In this document: positions 12,004 through 23,500 of the stretch, piece after piece
Position numbering within the stretch: position 1 is the first letter of the stretch
Layout: the number at the start of each line of letters is the position of its first letter
Assembly: GCF_950023065.1 (NCBI RefSeq)
Contig: NC_088680.1
Location: forward strand, 71,027,350 to 71,091,349
Direction: 5' to 3'
DNA length: 64,000 bases
Origin: Planococcus citri
Taxonomy: Eukaryota; Arthropoda; Insecta; Hemiptera; Pseudococcidae
Position numbers and translations under genes: made by a program
Notes under the pieces: model-generated
What the model saw: the letters and a program-made list of their open reading frames with translations, nothing else
What the model was told of the DNA's origin: nothing
Database searches by the model: none

Positions 12004-14027
12004 CTACTGTCTCGTTTCATAAATAACCGATGCGCAGATTGACGAGAATCCAAAAAGTAAAAATAGTAGATTCAGTAAACGCGCTTGGCCTGTAAAAATG
12101 AATCATACGACATACTCGTGAATCACAAAATACACATGTTAGACGAATGACGGAACGAATATTTAGAATCAGTTTACTTGTACACACCTCGTTTCAATTC
12201 TTTCGGTAATATTTCTATAAATATGATAAAAATGAAAGTTCCGGTTGATATGCCGGTTAATACGCCGTTCAGCAGGTTGAAATATTGAAATGGCGATAAT
12301 TTCTTCAAAAATATTCCGATCGCTGTACCAACTGGGGTCATTAAACTAAACCATAAATCTAACTGGATCACAGCCGATGGTTTTAATTCGCATTGAACTA
12401 CGTTCAGTCCAATGCTAAATGCGACGGGAATCTGAAATCATGAAACAATAATATGATTAATGGGATTATTTTTTTTAGAAGGATAATAAGAAAGAAATAG
12501 AACGTAGATTGACTGTAACAATTTTGAATCGATCCCCAGAATTTTGTATTTAGTAACTCTATACCTTTTCAAAAAATTTAGTAAGCATTAATGGCAATTT
12601 TTCAAGCATTCTGTAGCGCGGAACATCGATGAGAATATATTTATGACGTCAATAATTCAGAAAATCTCCCACATAAACAGTTCAAACAAAGGAAATACAG
12701 CGGAAATAAAGAGCTCTGGGAGTTAGGAGTACCCATTAAATACTGCGTAGACTAGTGTCATATCAAGAAGCCGTATCGACGTGGGATACAATTGATAATG
12801 AAACAATAATCGAAAATAACGTCGGTAATAATATAACAAATGGTTTATCCGGCCGATAAATACGTTTCCAGATAACGATTACCATATCTACACTCGTACA
12901 TGTTATAATTACTAGTCACCTTGTGAATTAAAATAGCGATAGATATTTGAATCAAGATTTCGGGATTTTCTTGTAATCCTACGGCCAGTCCTTCGAAAAA
13001 AGAGTGTATACATAAGGCTGTCAGTAAAAATAAAGCGTGAAATTTCGTCTGTAATTTTCTATTCTCTTCTTTTTGCAAAACTTGCGTCAATTGATTTTGC
13101 ATATTTTCTTCCTGAAATTAAAACACATCGGTCGTAATGAAAAAAATGAAATCAGATTTTCGAAGCTCGAAAATCGATGGATGATTTCTTCGAATTTTCA
13201 GTAACAAACATCAAGTTTACCTGATTGACGACAGTCAAAGTTTCTTTTTCTAGCTGAATATTTCTAGCTTGTAATCGTTCTATCGGTGTCCTGCAATCTG
13301 TAGTTTTTTCATTACAATCGATCACAATTTGCTCGGCAGTTAGAATAGATAAGAATCCAAATGCGATAATGAATTCAGCGAGAGGAAACGTAGTCTGAGG
13401 CACAGCCTATAAAAATAAAAACAATAAGTCGTATTACACAACATTATCAAGATAGTATTGTCTTCGTCAACGTAAACAGTATGTCATAATTCGTGCCTTT
13501 TTCATCAACTGGATAACTTGAGGAAATAAATCGAGAAACGCCGTACTGAGGAAAACACCTCCAGCAAAACAATTCAAAACGCTTACGATCCGGCCATATC
13601 TGTGAAAATAAACGCATTTCGCGGTTTTAAAAAGACAACATCGAAGTTTCGTAACGAGCTATCGAATCATTTCTATGTTTTCTCACGAACGTAACAAAAT
13701 GAAATTGATTTTTAAACGTGATGAAATATGCAAATAGGTAGGCAAAACACGTACTTGGCACGACGATCTGCGTCTAGAGCATTCCGAAAACTGGAGACTA
13801 TTCGCAGAGGAAGCAAACTCGAGACGAAAGTGGTTACAAATAAGGCAGCTAGAATGGCATATTTTGTACTTTCGACGGCTGCATCGTCCTGTAATATAGG
13901 AAAATAGGAAGTTTAGTACTTTAGTGAAAAGTTGCATCTTTCGACCATGAACATGAGGAATTTGAGTTTATCATACCGTTACCGTAAGAACAGGTGCAAC
14001 CGTAGAAGATGGCTCCACTGAATCCAT
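12004..14027 (-). CDS. ZIP (SLC39) divalent metal transporter
   Basis: Zn(II)/Fe(II) importer of the ZIP family, subgroup ZIP1/2/3-like. Seven coding exons in gene order: 14027-13977, 13888-13755, 13599-13497, 13406-13221, 13111-12920, 12431-12188, 12089-12004; total 331 aa. The eight expected membrane segments are visible: KYAILAALFV, VSVLNCFAGGVFL, FPLAEFIIAFGF, FHALFLLTALCI, ISIAILIHK, LWFSLMTPVG, GISTGTFIFIIF and LLNLLFLLFGF. The metal-site motifs are HSFFEGLAVGLQ in helix 4 and HKIPVAFSIG in helix 5. There is no His-rich loop between helices 3 and 4; that loop is short and charged. The last 28 codons are in a separate exon recognised from its acceptor, frame and helix-8 match. The third intron appears to use a GC donor (AAAAG/GCACG), since no GT gives the right phase. 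Confidence 0.93.
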
Positions 14028-14566
14028 GGATCTCTGGCAGAATATACTACTGGTACTTCCAAAACACGGTGATGATTATTTTTAAAATACATTTATCAAC
14101 GAAACATCTGTAGATAATTCAAAGAAGATGTAGAATAATATTTATCATCGAACTAGATCTAAACTATATGTACCAATTCATAAACTTACCAATGAACTAA
14201 CATGTACCATATAAGTTGGAACTTGAAGTTAAGAAAAACACTCATGACTAGAAACTTTCAGCGAGCAAAACACACAACCGTATCCGTTATCAGCGAGCTT
14301 CGAACTTCGAGCAGCAACCAGCACGTTAAATGACGTATAATTATCAACAAATTAGCTTCAACTGTAACAATGAAACTTCAAAAAAATGAACAGGTTATCG
14401 ATATCGGAAATGAGTCACTTAATTTCAATTATCAAGCATCGATTATTTTTAAGACATACCTCAAAAAAATAGAAGTGAAAGAACTAAGAAGAAGCGAAAA
14501 CGAAAAGCGAATTTTTTATCACAAATCACAAATTTACCACTACCACACTACCACAAAGCAAAGATA
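14028..14566. other. 5' flank of ZIP gene
   Basis: Presumed 5' UTR and promoter of the - strand ZIP gene. No convincing coding exon is present. The stretch ends with the 9-base sequence that was duplicated by the adjoining element (14558-14566). Confidence 0.5.
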
Positions 14567-15620
14567 AGCTACACTTCATTAGAGGAATAGGTCCTACTTT
14601 CCAGGGATAGTCAGTGACGTCATAACTACAGATGTAATCGAAGCAGAGCTTTGACATCACTCCTTTATCACTTCGTGGAAGAGTTTTATCAATTATCTTC
14701 AGCTCATAACATTTTGAATAAGTAAAGAAACAGTATTTTGGTTCGGTTTTCTATTAAAATTAAAAGGAAAAAAATCGTATTAGATTCGTAAAAGGTAGTT
14801 AACATATATGTAAAAGTAAAACAATGAAACGATGAAAAGAAATTTGAGACTTTGAACTTTATCATATCATTCTATACAAGCTAAATCAATACGTATGATC
14901 ATCCAGTCTGCGAATTAGCATTGATTGATCGGCAATTAAGCTTTTCTCTCATCTCTTTTTCAGCAGCGCTAGACGCTAGATAAAAGAGTATTGTTTTTTT
15001 TCCGTTTTGACTTCCGACTATGATGAGGTACCATTCAAAAAGTACCTTTTTCAGAATCAAAATTCAAAGTTTCAATAGGAGTGGAAATTTGATGTACGTT
15101 AGATATGTAAGTGCGAATGGTATTGTTTCATCGAAGCCGACGGATATTTACAGACAGCACATAAAATGTGATTTCGATTTTTTCTGGTTTTCATCTCTGT
15201 AAGACAATAGCTCAATAGCATAGTAAGACAAGAACTTATGATGACTATGATGAGTTTTTCCCATCCTACATGGTTTTTTGAAGTACCTATTATCGCTTAC
15301 GGTTACCATTACTATCTTTTTGTTCACTCATACAGAGCTGTAAATGCTTGATCAAGTTTTTTTTTATGCTTAAATGTATGACCACAGCGGTCACACGTTA
15401 TTGAACTTGGTTCCATCTTACAAATTGTTTACTACGACTTACGAGCTTAATTTATTTAATTAGCTGAAAAACATGAAGAGAAAATACTAATAAAACACAA
15501 GATGAAAATAATGAAAGATAATAAGTTTATTTACATCACGAAAATCTATGCTATGACGTCATGAACACTAAAATTACGACAGCCATTTTGCAGGACCTAT
15601 TCCTCTAATGAAGTGTAGCT
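14567..15620. mobile_element. Mutator-like (MULE) non-autonomous element, 9-bp TSD
   Basis: The 1054-base element has perfect 29-base terminal inverted repeats beginning AGCTACACTTCATTAGAGG. It is bounded by the direct repeat GCAAAGATA at 14558-14566 and 15621-15629. A 9-base duplication is the hallmark of Mutator/MULE elements. There is no transposase ORF. Each end carries a TGACGTCA (CRE-type) palindrome about 50-60 bases in from the tip (14615-14622 and 15554-15561). It sits between the divergent ZIP gene and the AAA/nuclease gene, so it may affect their promoters. Confidence 0.9.
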
Positions 15621-15877
15621 GCAAAGATACGCCACTAACGCCACCTAGCTGCTTACTTTGGAAACTTGAAAAATTGTAAACATTGATAACGAAAATGGTG
15701 AAGCACGCCGCCTGTGTAACGTGCTGTAACAACCTGCATCCACTTCTTTTACTTTTATTTTAGATTAGGATTATGCAATTTAAGCTGATTTTCGATAGAA
15801 GATTTGCTTTTAATTATTTTTTTTGTTTGTGTTGAATTTGTTATATTAAATAAGAAAACCCGTTGTGTCATGGTGTC

Positions 15878-18368
15878 ATGGATAAGCAAGGGTCTTCTGA
15901 TGACACTGGGACTAGGTAAGTGTTTTGTTACAGTACACAAACATACAAATACCAATGTATTTATAATGTATTAATGATGACACTTCTGGAAATGTGTCAC
16001 AGACCCCGAGGAATCAAACGAACGACGGATGTTACGGAAGAAAGCGACGACGTGAAAGAACCCTCAACGTTACAGGAAGTTCCAAAGTAAGTCATCAGTG
16101 CCATTAAATGTTGATCAAATCTTTGGTCGCCATTACTATTACGTTTTATGGCCGACACCGATTCAAGCGTGAATGGATTCTTCTGCAGTTTTGTTCATCT
16201 ATAAACCATGCTATTAAATTGATTGAATACTTCTTAACGTAATAATTGAGTTGGATTTGTTTTTGTTATTTTGTAGTAAAAAATCTCGACCCGAACATGG
16301 TGAGGAATCAAGTTCGCCTTCGGAATCAGCGGTATCTCGAAAAGTAACAACATCTCAACAACCCGACGTAATTAGCTTTTCTTTTGATAAATTCTTTGCA
16401 ATTTATTGTTTTTGTTTTTATTTAAATTGAGCTACTAGCGTTGCGAAAATTTTCAATTACTCGATTATTGTACAACGTATGATGTTTCAGGATTCCAACC
16501 AACTGACAACGGTAGACGATACAGGTATTGAGGAGCTCGATATTGTGTCTGCAAACTACGAAGTACCCACCGACGCGTTAACGGAAGCAGAATTATTACC
16601 AGTAGCCGATCGAACACGTATTTCGGAACAATGGCGGGAGGAGAACGAAGATATGAGCACCGATTTCTCCGAATTCACTCGTAGAAAGTATGTGGTGAAC
16701 AAATCCGGTATTGTTGGAAAATTATTACATACCTTCCATCCAAAAAAAAGAAATGTATTCTTTTTTTGCATGCCTACGGGCTGCATAAAAACTACCAGCA
16801 GTATTGTTTTGGAGAAATTCTTTTCCGCGAATGTCGGCGATGATGAGAGAGAGAAATTACTACCGTGGTTTACAGAAACAATCGACGTTAAGTATTTTCA
16901 AGAGCACAAGAACAAGTATACGGTTTTCAGAATGTCGTTTAGTGGATTGCGTTTGAGGCGAACGTCAACTATGGCTGAGATAAGCAGCTTTATTTACAGG
17001 CAGTTTCTGAAAAAATTGGGTGGCATGCGAAATCACCCGTTGTTCAAACCAGCAAACGAATCGGTCGAATTTGAAAATTATAATCCGAATAATGACAACG
17101 TAGACATTTTCTCAAAAATTACATGGTGGTTGAGAAACACGTTCACGCTCCCAGTCGTCGTAATATTAGACGAATTGGATTTACCCGTCTCTTTCTCGGT
17201 CATAGAGAAAGAATACGTCAAGAAAGTAGCAGGTTTTTTCAGTGCTATAATGGCACGATTGGTTTGTGTTGGAAGTTTCAAGTTCGTTATTGGATTTGGC
17301 ATCCATCCCTGGTACGATGTTTTCAGTTCCAAAGATTGGCGTTATTGTTTAGTCAGTGATCGTGAGTGGGCGAGTTGCTTTTTATTCACGCAAGGTGACA
17401 TGGACAAGTTGAAAACAAAATATACGATATCAGATGCCGATATGGCCAAGATAAAAGCTGCTTACGGAGGTTACGGTTTCGATTTGTACAATCCAGCTTC
17501 AGTTACCAGATATTTGTCAAATGGTGGAGAACTGAAATTATATAAATGGCACCGGCGTACTTACGATATCCTCGATTTAGATAACTACGGAGTGAAATGC
17601 ATTTTATCGTGTTTTATGTCTGGAAAAGAATGGGAATTGACCGTTGATCTTGCCAGTAAAATGCAAGGTGTATCTAATTACAAAGCAGCCCTCGCGCATT
17701 ATGTATCTGCTGGCTTACTCTCGTTACGAATTGTACCGAAAGATCAATCGAAAAAAACTCCTGAAAAAATGTATATTTCGGCGGGTAATTTAGAAAACCG
17801 TAATATTATTGGGTTTTTTCTAAAGCGCATCGTCGATGTGTCCAACGTGTCGGAGGCTGTGACTAAAGCTCACACATTCTTAATGGAAGATCGATTTGAA
17901 AAGTTAGCCGAAATGGTCAACGATGCGTTCCGAAATATGGATGCGAAAGAATTGGTACAGGAACGAGACTACCACAACCCGCTCCACTTTTTTTTTTATT
18001 TGTTGATACGGGATTTCTGGGAAGTTGAAAGTGAAGATTGCTTTTGCACTGGGAATAAAAAGACTGGACAAAGCGGTTTTAGCGATTTAACGCTAAATCT
18101 GAAAAAACCGCTCAAACTGACTGTTGATTCGAAATTTATAATAATGGAACTGAAAGTCGTGCCCCGAAAGAATCAAGATATTACGGAAGATGACATTACA
18201 AGTACAAAAAAAAGAGCTTTTCAACAAATTGTAGCCAAAGGTTATGCCGGAGATCGATCGGGTAAAATTTCAGAAGTTGCTGTTGTGTGCTCTGGTAAAG
18301 TCGTCAAAATGTTCTTAATGACAGATGCCGACAGAGCTGAGGCGAAACGCGAGTTGACGTCAAAATGA
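15878..18368 (+). CDS. AAA-ATPase-like / PD-(D/E)XK nuclease protein, probable bacterial-origin gene
   Basis: Four coding exons: 15878-15915, 16003-16086, 16277-16367, 16491-18368; 696 aa. The first three exons give a short hydrophilic, acidic leader with a basic patch NKKSRPE (possible nuclear signal). The last exon carries the conserved part without interruption. It resembles the bacterial AAA-ATPase-like + PD-(D/E)XK architecture (Pfam AAA-ATPase_like and PDDEXK_9). Walker A-like PTGCIKTT is at about 166-173, and Walker B VVILDELD at about 294-301. The typical YGGYGFDLYNP block is near 396-406. A C-terminal nuclease core has GFSDLT (D603), MELK (E624, K626) and AFQQIVAKGY. The Walker A has Ile where Gly normally precedes Lys. 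AAA-type ATPases have been reported among bacterial-derived genes in mealybugs; that link is inference here. A Met at 16479 could start an intron-retaining form. Confidence 0.82.
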
Positions 18369-18461
18369 ATTGAAATTCATGTTGCGAAGTTCTTAGTTGT
18401 ATTATCGAAGTTGTTTTAGTTGTTAAGAAGTTGTTTTTTTTTGTGTAATTGTAACGAATTA

Positions 18462-18467
18462 AATAAA
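18462..18467 (+). terminator. Poly(A) signal AATAAA of the AAA/nuclease gene
   Basis: A canonical AATAAA lies 94 bases after the stop codon, the right distance for a short 3' UTR. It supports this being a normally expressed eukaryotic gene rather than a contaminating bacterial fragment. Confidence 0.65.
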
Positions 18468-18479
18468 GAAAATGAACGG

Positions 18480-18899
18480 TAAGATTAGCCGAATATTATT
18501 TTGCTTTCAATCGTTTCTTTTTCATCATTTTAATAATTGTGTAGCCATCATTTCAATTTTGAAGTCTAGTCTTTAAAAGAAAATTGGAAATAGGTCGACG
18601 CAGATTCAATAATTTCAAGAAAAGTAAATTTATTCGCATAACGATGATAATGAAATCTTGAAAATTAATAAATTATTCTGTAATTCGTATCATAATCCTT
18701 GAAACAATAATAATTACAATTATGACAACAATTTACAATAATGCTCAATAATGAAAAAAAAAACCAATAGAAATGAGGTTAAAGGAAAATTATCGGACGA
18801 ACATAAATCGTGGGCACAATAAAATTTCTATCGCCGATAAATGCGCTTCGCCAGCGGCCAGATTTTTCTACATCCGTAACAAGAACACACGTGAACCTA
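18480..18899. other. Convergent 3' flanks
   Basis: Short region between two convergent genes. It contains TTTATT at 18629-18634, a likely poly(A) signal for the - strand gene ending at 18900. Otherwise AT-rich and without a gene. Confidence 0.5.
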
Positions 18900-19283
18900 T
18901 CACTCAGTATCATTCAACAATAAATCATCATCCGAATTCGTGCCCTGCGAGAACAGAAACAGAATGTTTTAAAATAACTCGATCGAAATTCAGTAAACAA
19001 TATTTTCAAAAAAGACACCGTGAAGAATCCAACTTACAGAAAGATCAACTCCATCCAAATTTAACTGATTCAATTCTTTTTCAATTTCGTCATCGATCGA
19101 TGATGATTTCGAGATTGTTCTCGGTAATTCTGGTAGGGGTGCTTTAATTTCAGCTTCTAATACTTCTTGTTGATTTTCTTCAAGTTTTTCAAAATATTCC
19201 AAAATTCCGGGGAAATCGAAACGGAATTTTCTACTGCTCGCAGCTTCTTTCATTTCTTCGATGAGGTTTCTTTCATTTAAAGG
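18900..19283 (-). CDS. Unidentified - strand gene, last two coding exons
   Basis: Exon 19283-19038 (82 codons, phase 0 at both ends) and final exon 18944-18900 (14 codons plus stop). The acceptor of the first ends in TTTTTAG, the donor is TCT/GTAAGT, and the second acceptor is CTCGCAG. The predicted C-terminus is hydrophilic and acidic. It has the coiled-coil-like stretch FPGILEYFEKLEENQQEVLE and a tail rich in Asp ending in NSDDDLLLNDTE. I do not recognise the family. Upstream exons should lie between 19.3 and about 20.4 kb or beyond, but none could be fixed. Its direction suggests a shared or divergent promoter region with moesin. Confidence 0.55.
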
Positions 19284-20520
19284 CTAAAAATTTGAGAAAA
19301 TAAATTACGTTGCAGGTTGCAGCCGTTAAAATTACCGCGACAATGAAATTTCAAATTCAAAATGTATGCACTGAGCAATCCTTTGAAATTTCTATGAACA
19401 CGCCAAAAAATATCAAAATATTTCATTTAAAAATTTTTTTTTTTATTTAAAAATCAAAAATTCAAATTCTTGCAAACCTACTCAATTTCATATGTTATTA
19501 CCGTAACGTTTACGTAATAACCTTGGTAATTCAAAAACATCACGCATTCCAATGAACACATTCCAACACTCGCTCATGAGATGAGAATCGACCCCTTTCA
19601 TTGAATGATGTGTTTGGAGTTCGGAGTTTTGGTACTCATTTTTTATTCGGTACTTGTAATCGTTATGCGTATGAATGAAATTTCGTTTAATTAGTGAAAA
19701 ATTTGAAGTTTTTATTCATTTAAATGATGCAGAAGTGATGCTTGAATGAGCGAAGAATCGAAACGGTATATTACTCTTTATTTTTACTCATTTTTATGTA
19801 TCTGTCGAGTATTCCCTGATTCGCGCGAGTCATTTCTCACCGTCTACCTTCTGAAAATTATAATCCACCGTCTTATTGAAAATCTGCCAAAAAGGTGCTT
19901 AGAAGAAGTTATTCCTCCAGTGTATTCCAGCGAAGATTCAGCTCTCCGGCGTTCGAATTGCTGGTTTTACAAACTGTGTTATTGTCGGTATACTTTGATA
20001 CGTTGCGTGTGTTTCATTACCCCCCTTAAAGAGTAATCGTTGATACACACAATGTGTTTGAAATTCCCCGAAAACATGAATCTCTCGTACGAGATAAGAT
20101 TTTCATACCAGAACGCTACTCAATTACTCAGTACACACATACGTGAGTCAATCTTGAAACCGATAATCGAGTACTGAGTTGGCGGTCACCTGTAGCTTCT
20201 CTGCTTGTCGATTTCATCACCGCGAGTTCGCGTAAATAATGCCGAATCGTTGTAATTATTCTCATCGAATACAAAGTTGACCGGTAAATTTATCTCGAAT
20301 TAGGCGCTGAATATGTCTGGCCTTCCATTGTTATCTAACCCGGACGTGTTCGGCTTTTTAAATATCGCTTACTTTAGCGCCTTTGAATACACCTGTTGAT
20401 ATGCGCTCACCAAATGTGTTTTTTTTCTGTTTTAGGTGGAATTATTTCGAGTGTAATTTAAGGATATCGTGAAACAAGAGTTTTCTTTTCCCTCTACAAG
20501 TCTGAAGACATTCCGTCAAA
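19284..20520. other. Interval between the unidentified - strand gene and moesin exon 1
   Basis: Probably holds further exons of the - strand gene and the moesin 5' region. A polypyrimidine tract and TTTTAG at about 20436 looks like a 3' splice site, so moesin exon 1 may be preceded by a separate non-coding exon. The + strand ORF at 19746-20036 has no recognisable content and is not called. Confidence 0.4.
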
Positions 20521-20532
20521 ATGCCGAAATCG
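20521..20532 (+). CDS. Moe: Moesin first coding exon A (MPKS)
   Basis: Twelve coding bases, ATG with A at -3, followed at once by GTGAGT. Translation MPKS joins in phase to MNVRVTTM in the next exon, which is the usual N-terminus of insect moesin. The exon probably extends upstream as 5' UTR to about 20437. Confidence 0.85.
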
Positions 20533-23500
20533 GTGAGTAACCGTTGTTAATATTATAATGCATATTGTACGATATTATGCGTATTCTTCTAGGTTTCATT
20601 AACGAGTATTTTAACGTTACCGCGGTATCGGAAGTATTCAATTCGTTACTAATTTTTCCGCTTCGAAGGTAAAAAAATGCGATGTGAAGTTTTTGATGAC
20701 TGCGTATAAAATAACATTACCCATGCCGAACTCCATTGTACGATTTTTCGTCATAATAACTAACCTAACGTATATGCTACACAAACGGTGTTCCACTCGT
20801 CGTAGTTGTCTCGTACCATCGTCGTCGGAATTATTTGAAATTTTTTCCGACAAAACAACGTTGCGGTTGCAGCAGCAGAAACGCAAATACAATTGGAAAA
20901 TATTTACCGCTTCTTATCAGCTACCATCGTGTAGTAAATGTGTCAATTATGTGATGTAATATTTTCTAAACGTTCGGCGGTTATGTTTACCTTGCGACAA
21001 TGCTTATATTTATGATTCTGGTTCAGTAGCGTGTTCTTTTCGAGCAGAAATTCGTATGGAAATGCTGAAAGTATGCACTCGTCGTTGGCTGTTGTCTGTC
21101 GCAATTTGTTCTTTACACTTTGGCTGAAAATTTAAGAAATGAACCGAGAAGATGATTATTTTATTTGAATGAAAGTTAGTAGAGTTGTCGATCTACTCGT
21201 ATTCAGCTAAATTTATACGGTTTTGTGTGAAAAATGTCCGGTTCTGACGTAGAAGGAAACACGATAGTACCGTAAATTAATGTTCAACATTCCATCTAGT
21301 AATGATAACAACCGCGAACTGTCGTTTTATTTTTATCAACTTTGTCATTTTTTTCATCCATTCGAATCCCTCTGTTGGAATTTTTACGCTCGTGTTGTTA
21401 ACTTCCTTATAGTTTCGATAAATCTGCGATGAAGTTGATATTGTTGCGATGGCAGAAGCGATATTGCATATGATTTAATTGACAAACCGAAGTACCTAGT
21501 TTTGTATTGCCATGTGCGAATGCATCTCTCTGAAACAAAATCGTGATCAAATGTACGAATAAGAAATACGTTCCGGATCATTAAACGTCGTACTCGTATT
21601 CGTACATGTGCAGCGATTTCATTCGCTGGAACGAATTTTTTAATAAAAGTTTACGAATATTTGTCAAGTACATTAAGATGTAATTTTACAGCTTGTTTTT
21701 CCCTCCATTTCGTATATTTTTTAGTACTTACACCTTTTCTAGCTAGTACACGGTACACATACGGCGGCGTTCGATACCGAGAAGAGGTTTTTATACAGTG
21801 ACGTCATCTGCGATGAGTACATCGTGTGTATATCGTTTTTACCCATATATAAAATACAATTACATCGCGAAGTTCGTAGGTTCAATTAACGCGAATTCTA
21901 ATGATTCATGGTTGTTCGAAGGGTTTATCTCACGTTCGTATGTGTTTGTGGCAATTTTGAATATACAGATGATGTAGAATACGTAGATAGGTAGAATGGT
22001 AGATCCGGCTTCGTAGGATGTTCTTATCATAAAGTATGACAAGGCTGATAGGATTCCTGTAGAGAAGAGTGGAAAATTCCCTCCGCTGAAGTAGTAGTCT
22101 TTTCGGAAACGTTAACTTTCAATTTTTTTTTTACAAAATTGAAAAAATTCAAAGACGACCCCCTCCTCCCCAAAAAAAATACTTCTGAGACTCTCTATGG
22201 ATATAAGTAGGAATCTTCAGCCTCTCATACCAATTTTGAGAAGCTGCACTGATGACTAGAATTTAAAAATTCCCCGAAAAAACATTTTTTTTTTTTGGTA
22301 AATGGAGGCACAAGAAAGAACAATAGGACACTGTGAGCATGTTTGCTAACGTTTTGCCTCCTTGGTCAATTTTGGGAGGATCCAAGGATGATAATTGAAA
22401 TCGAAAACTAAAAATAAGCGCGAAAACTCATAAAGCACGATTTGAATACCCAGTGAAATTACTCACATGGTAAATTTCAGCTTCCAAGGTCAATTTTAGG
22501 TGGGTCTAAGGATGACACAAAATCAAAAACCGTTACGTAGGACTCGAAACTTGAAGTTTTTGGGGCTGAAGAAGGGACGAAAAGTCAATAACTCAAAAAA
22601 ACACATCGAAGCTATGGCACCCATAGAATGTACACAGCAAACTTCGGTTTTGGTCAATTTTTTTGGAGGGGCCTGCAGGAACTGGCAAAAAGGCGCTAAA
22701 ACCTAGTTTTTTGAAGGTAGCGAGGGGTTGGGAAGTCGAAACCTTCAAAATGGACCAACATATAGAATTAGTCCGGCATATGACAATAGAAGTAATTGCA
22801 CCCCCCCCCCCGCCGATCCTCCGGGACAACTTTTTTCTTAAAGGGAGCATCCTAAGGAACATTTAAAAGCAAACTTGCCAAAAAAAAGTTGGCCTTACTT
22901 ACAAAATGGCGGCCATTTTGATTGACAGGTCAGCCGAAATCGCAGATTTTGCGTTTCAACATAGGACTTGCACGAACTTTTTCAAACTTTACAAAGGTAG
23001 ATCGAAAGACCATGCAAAAATTTATCATCTGTCAAAATTTCAAGTGCTAAAGTGCGTTTTTCGATTTTTGGTGAATTTTTGAAAATCGAACTTAGGCCAA
23101 AAATGAGGGGAAAAATCAAAATTTTACCAAATTGACCAAGAAAGCTGAAATTTGGGATATGCCCTATTTTCGACATGCCAAATCGATTTGAAACGGTTTC
23201 AACCCGTTTTGAGCAGTTCTGGAACCTCCAGCATATTTTTGAAACTCGAAATTCCCACAAAATTCCATCAAATTGGAGCTGTAAAGCTAAAATTTATTCT
23301 AAAAACTAATTTCAATACGCCACGAAGTACTGCAGGTGAATTTCAAGTCGTTTTGGATCCTCCAGCGACTTTTTGAAAATTCCTGAAGCCTCCAGCAGAC
23401 TTTTGAAGCTTTAAATTTTTACAAAATTTCATCAAATGGAGATGGAAAGCTGAAATTTACTCTACACTCTAATTTTAACACCCTCTGAAGACGACTTCAG

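Noticed and set aside
15690..15740. Short frame MVKHAACVTCCNN upstream of the AAA/nuclease gene, reminiscent of a THAP start
   Set aside because: Only a dozen residues, Cys spacing does not fit the THAP pattern, and no continuation was found.
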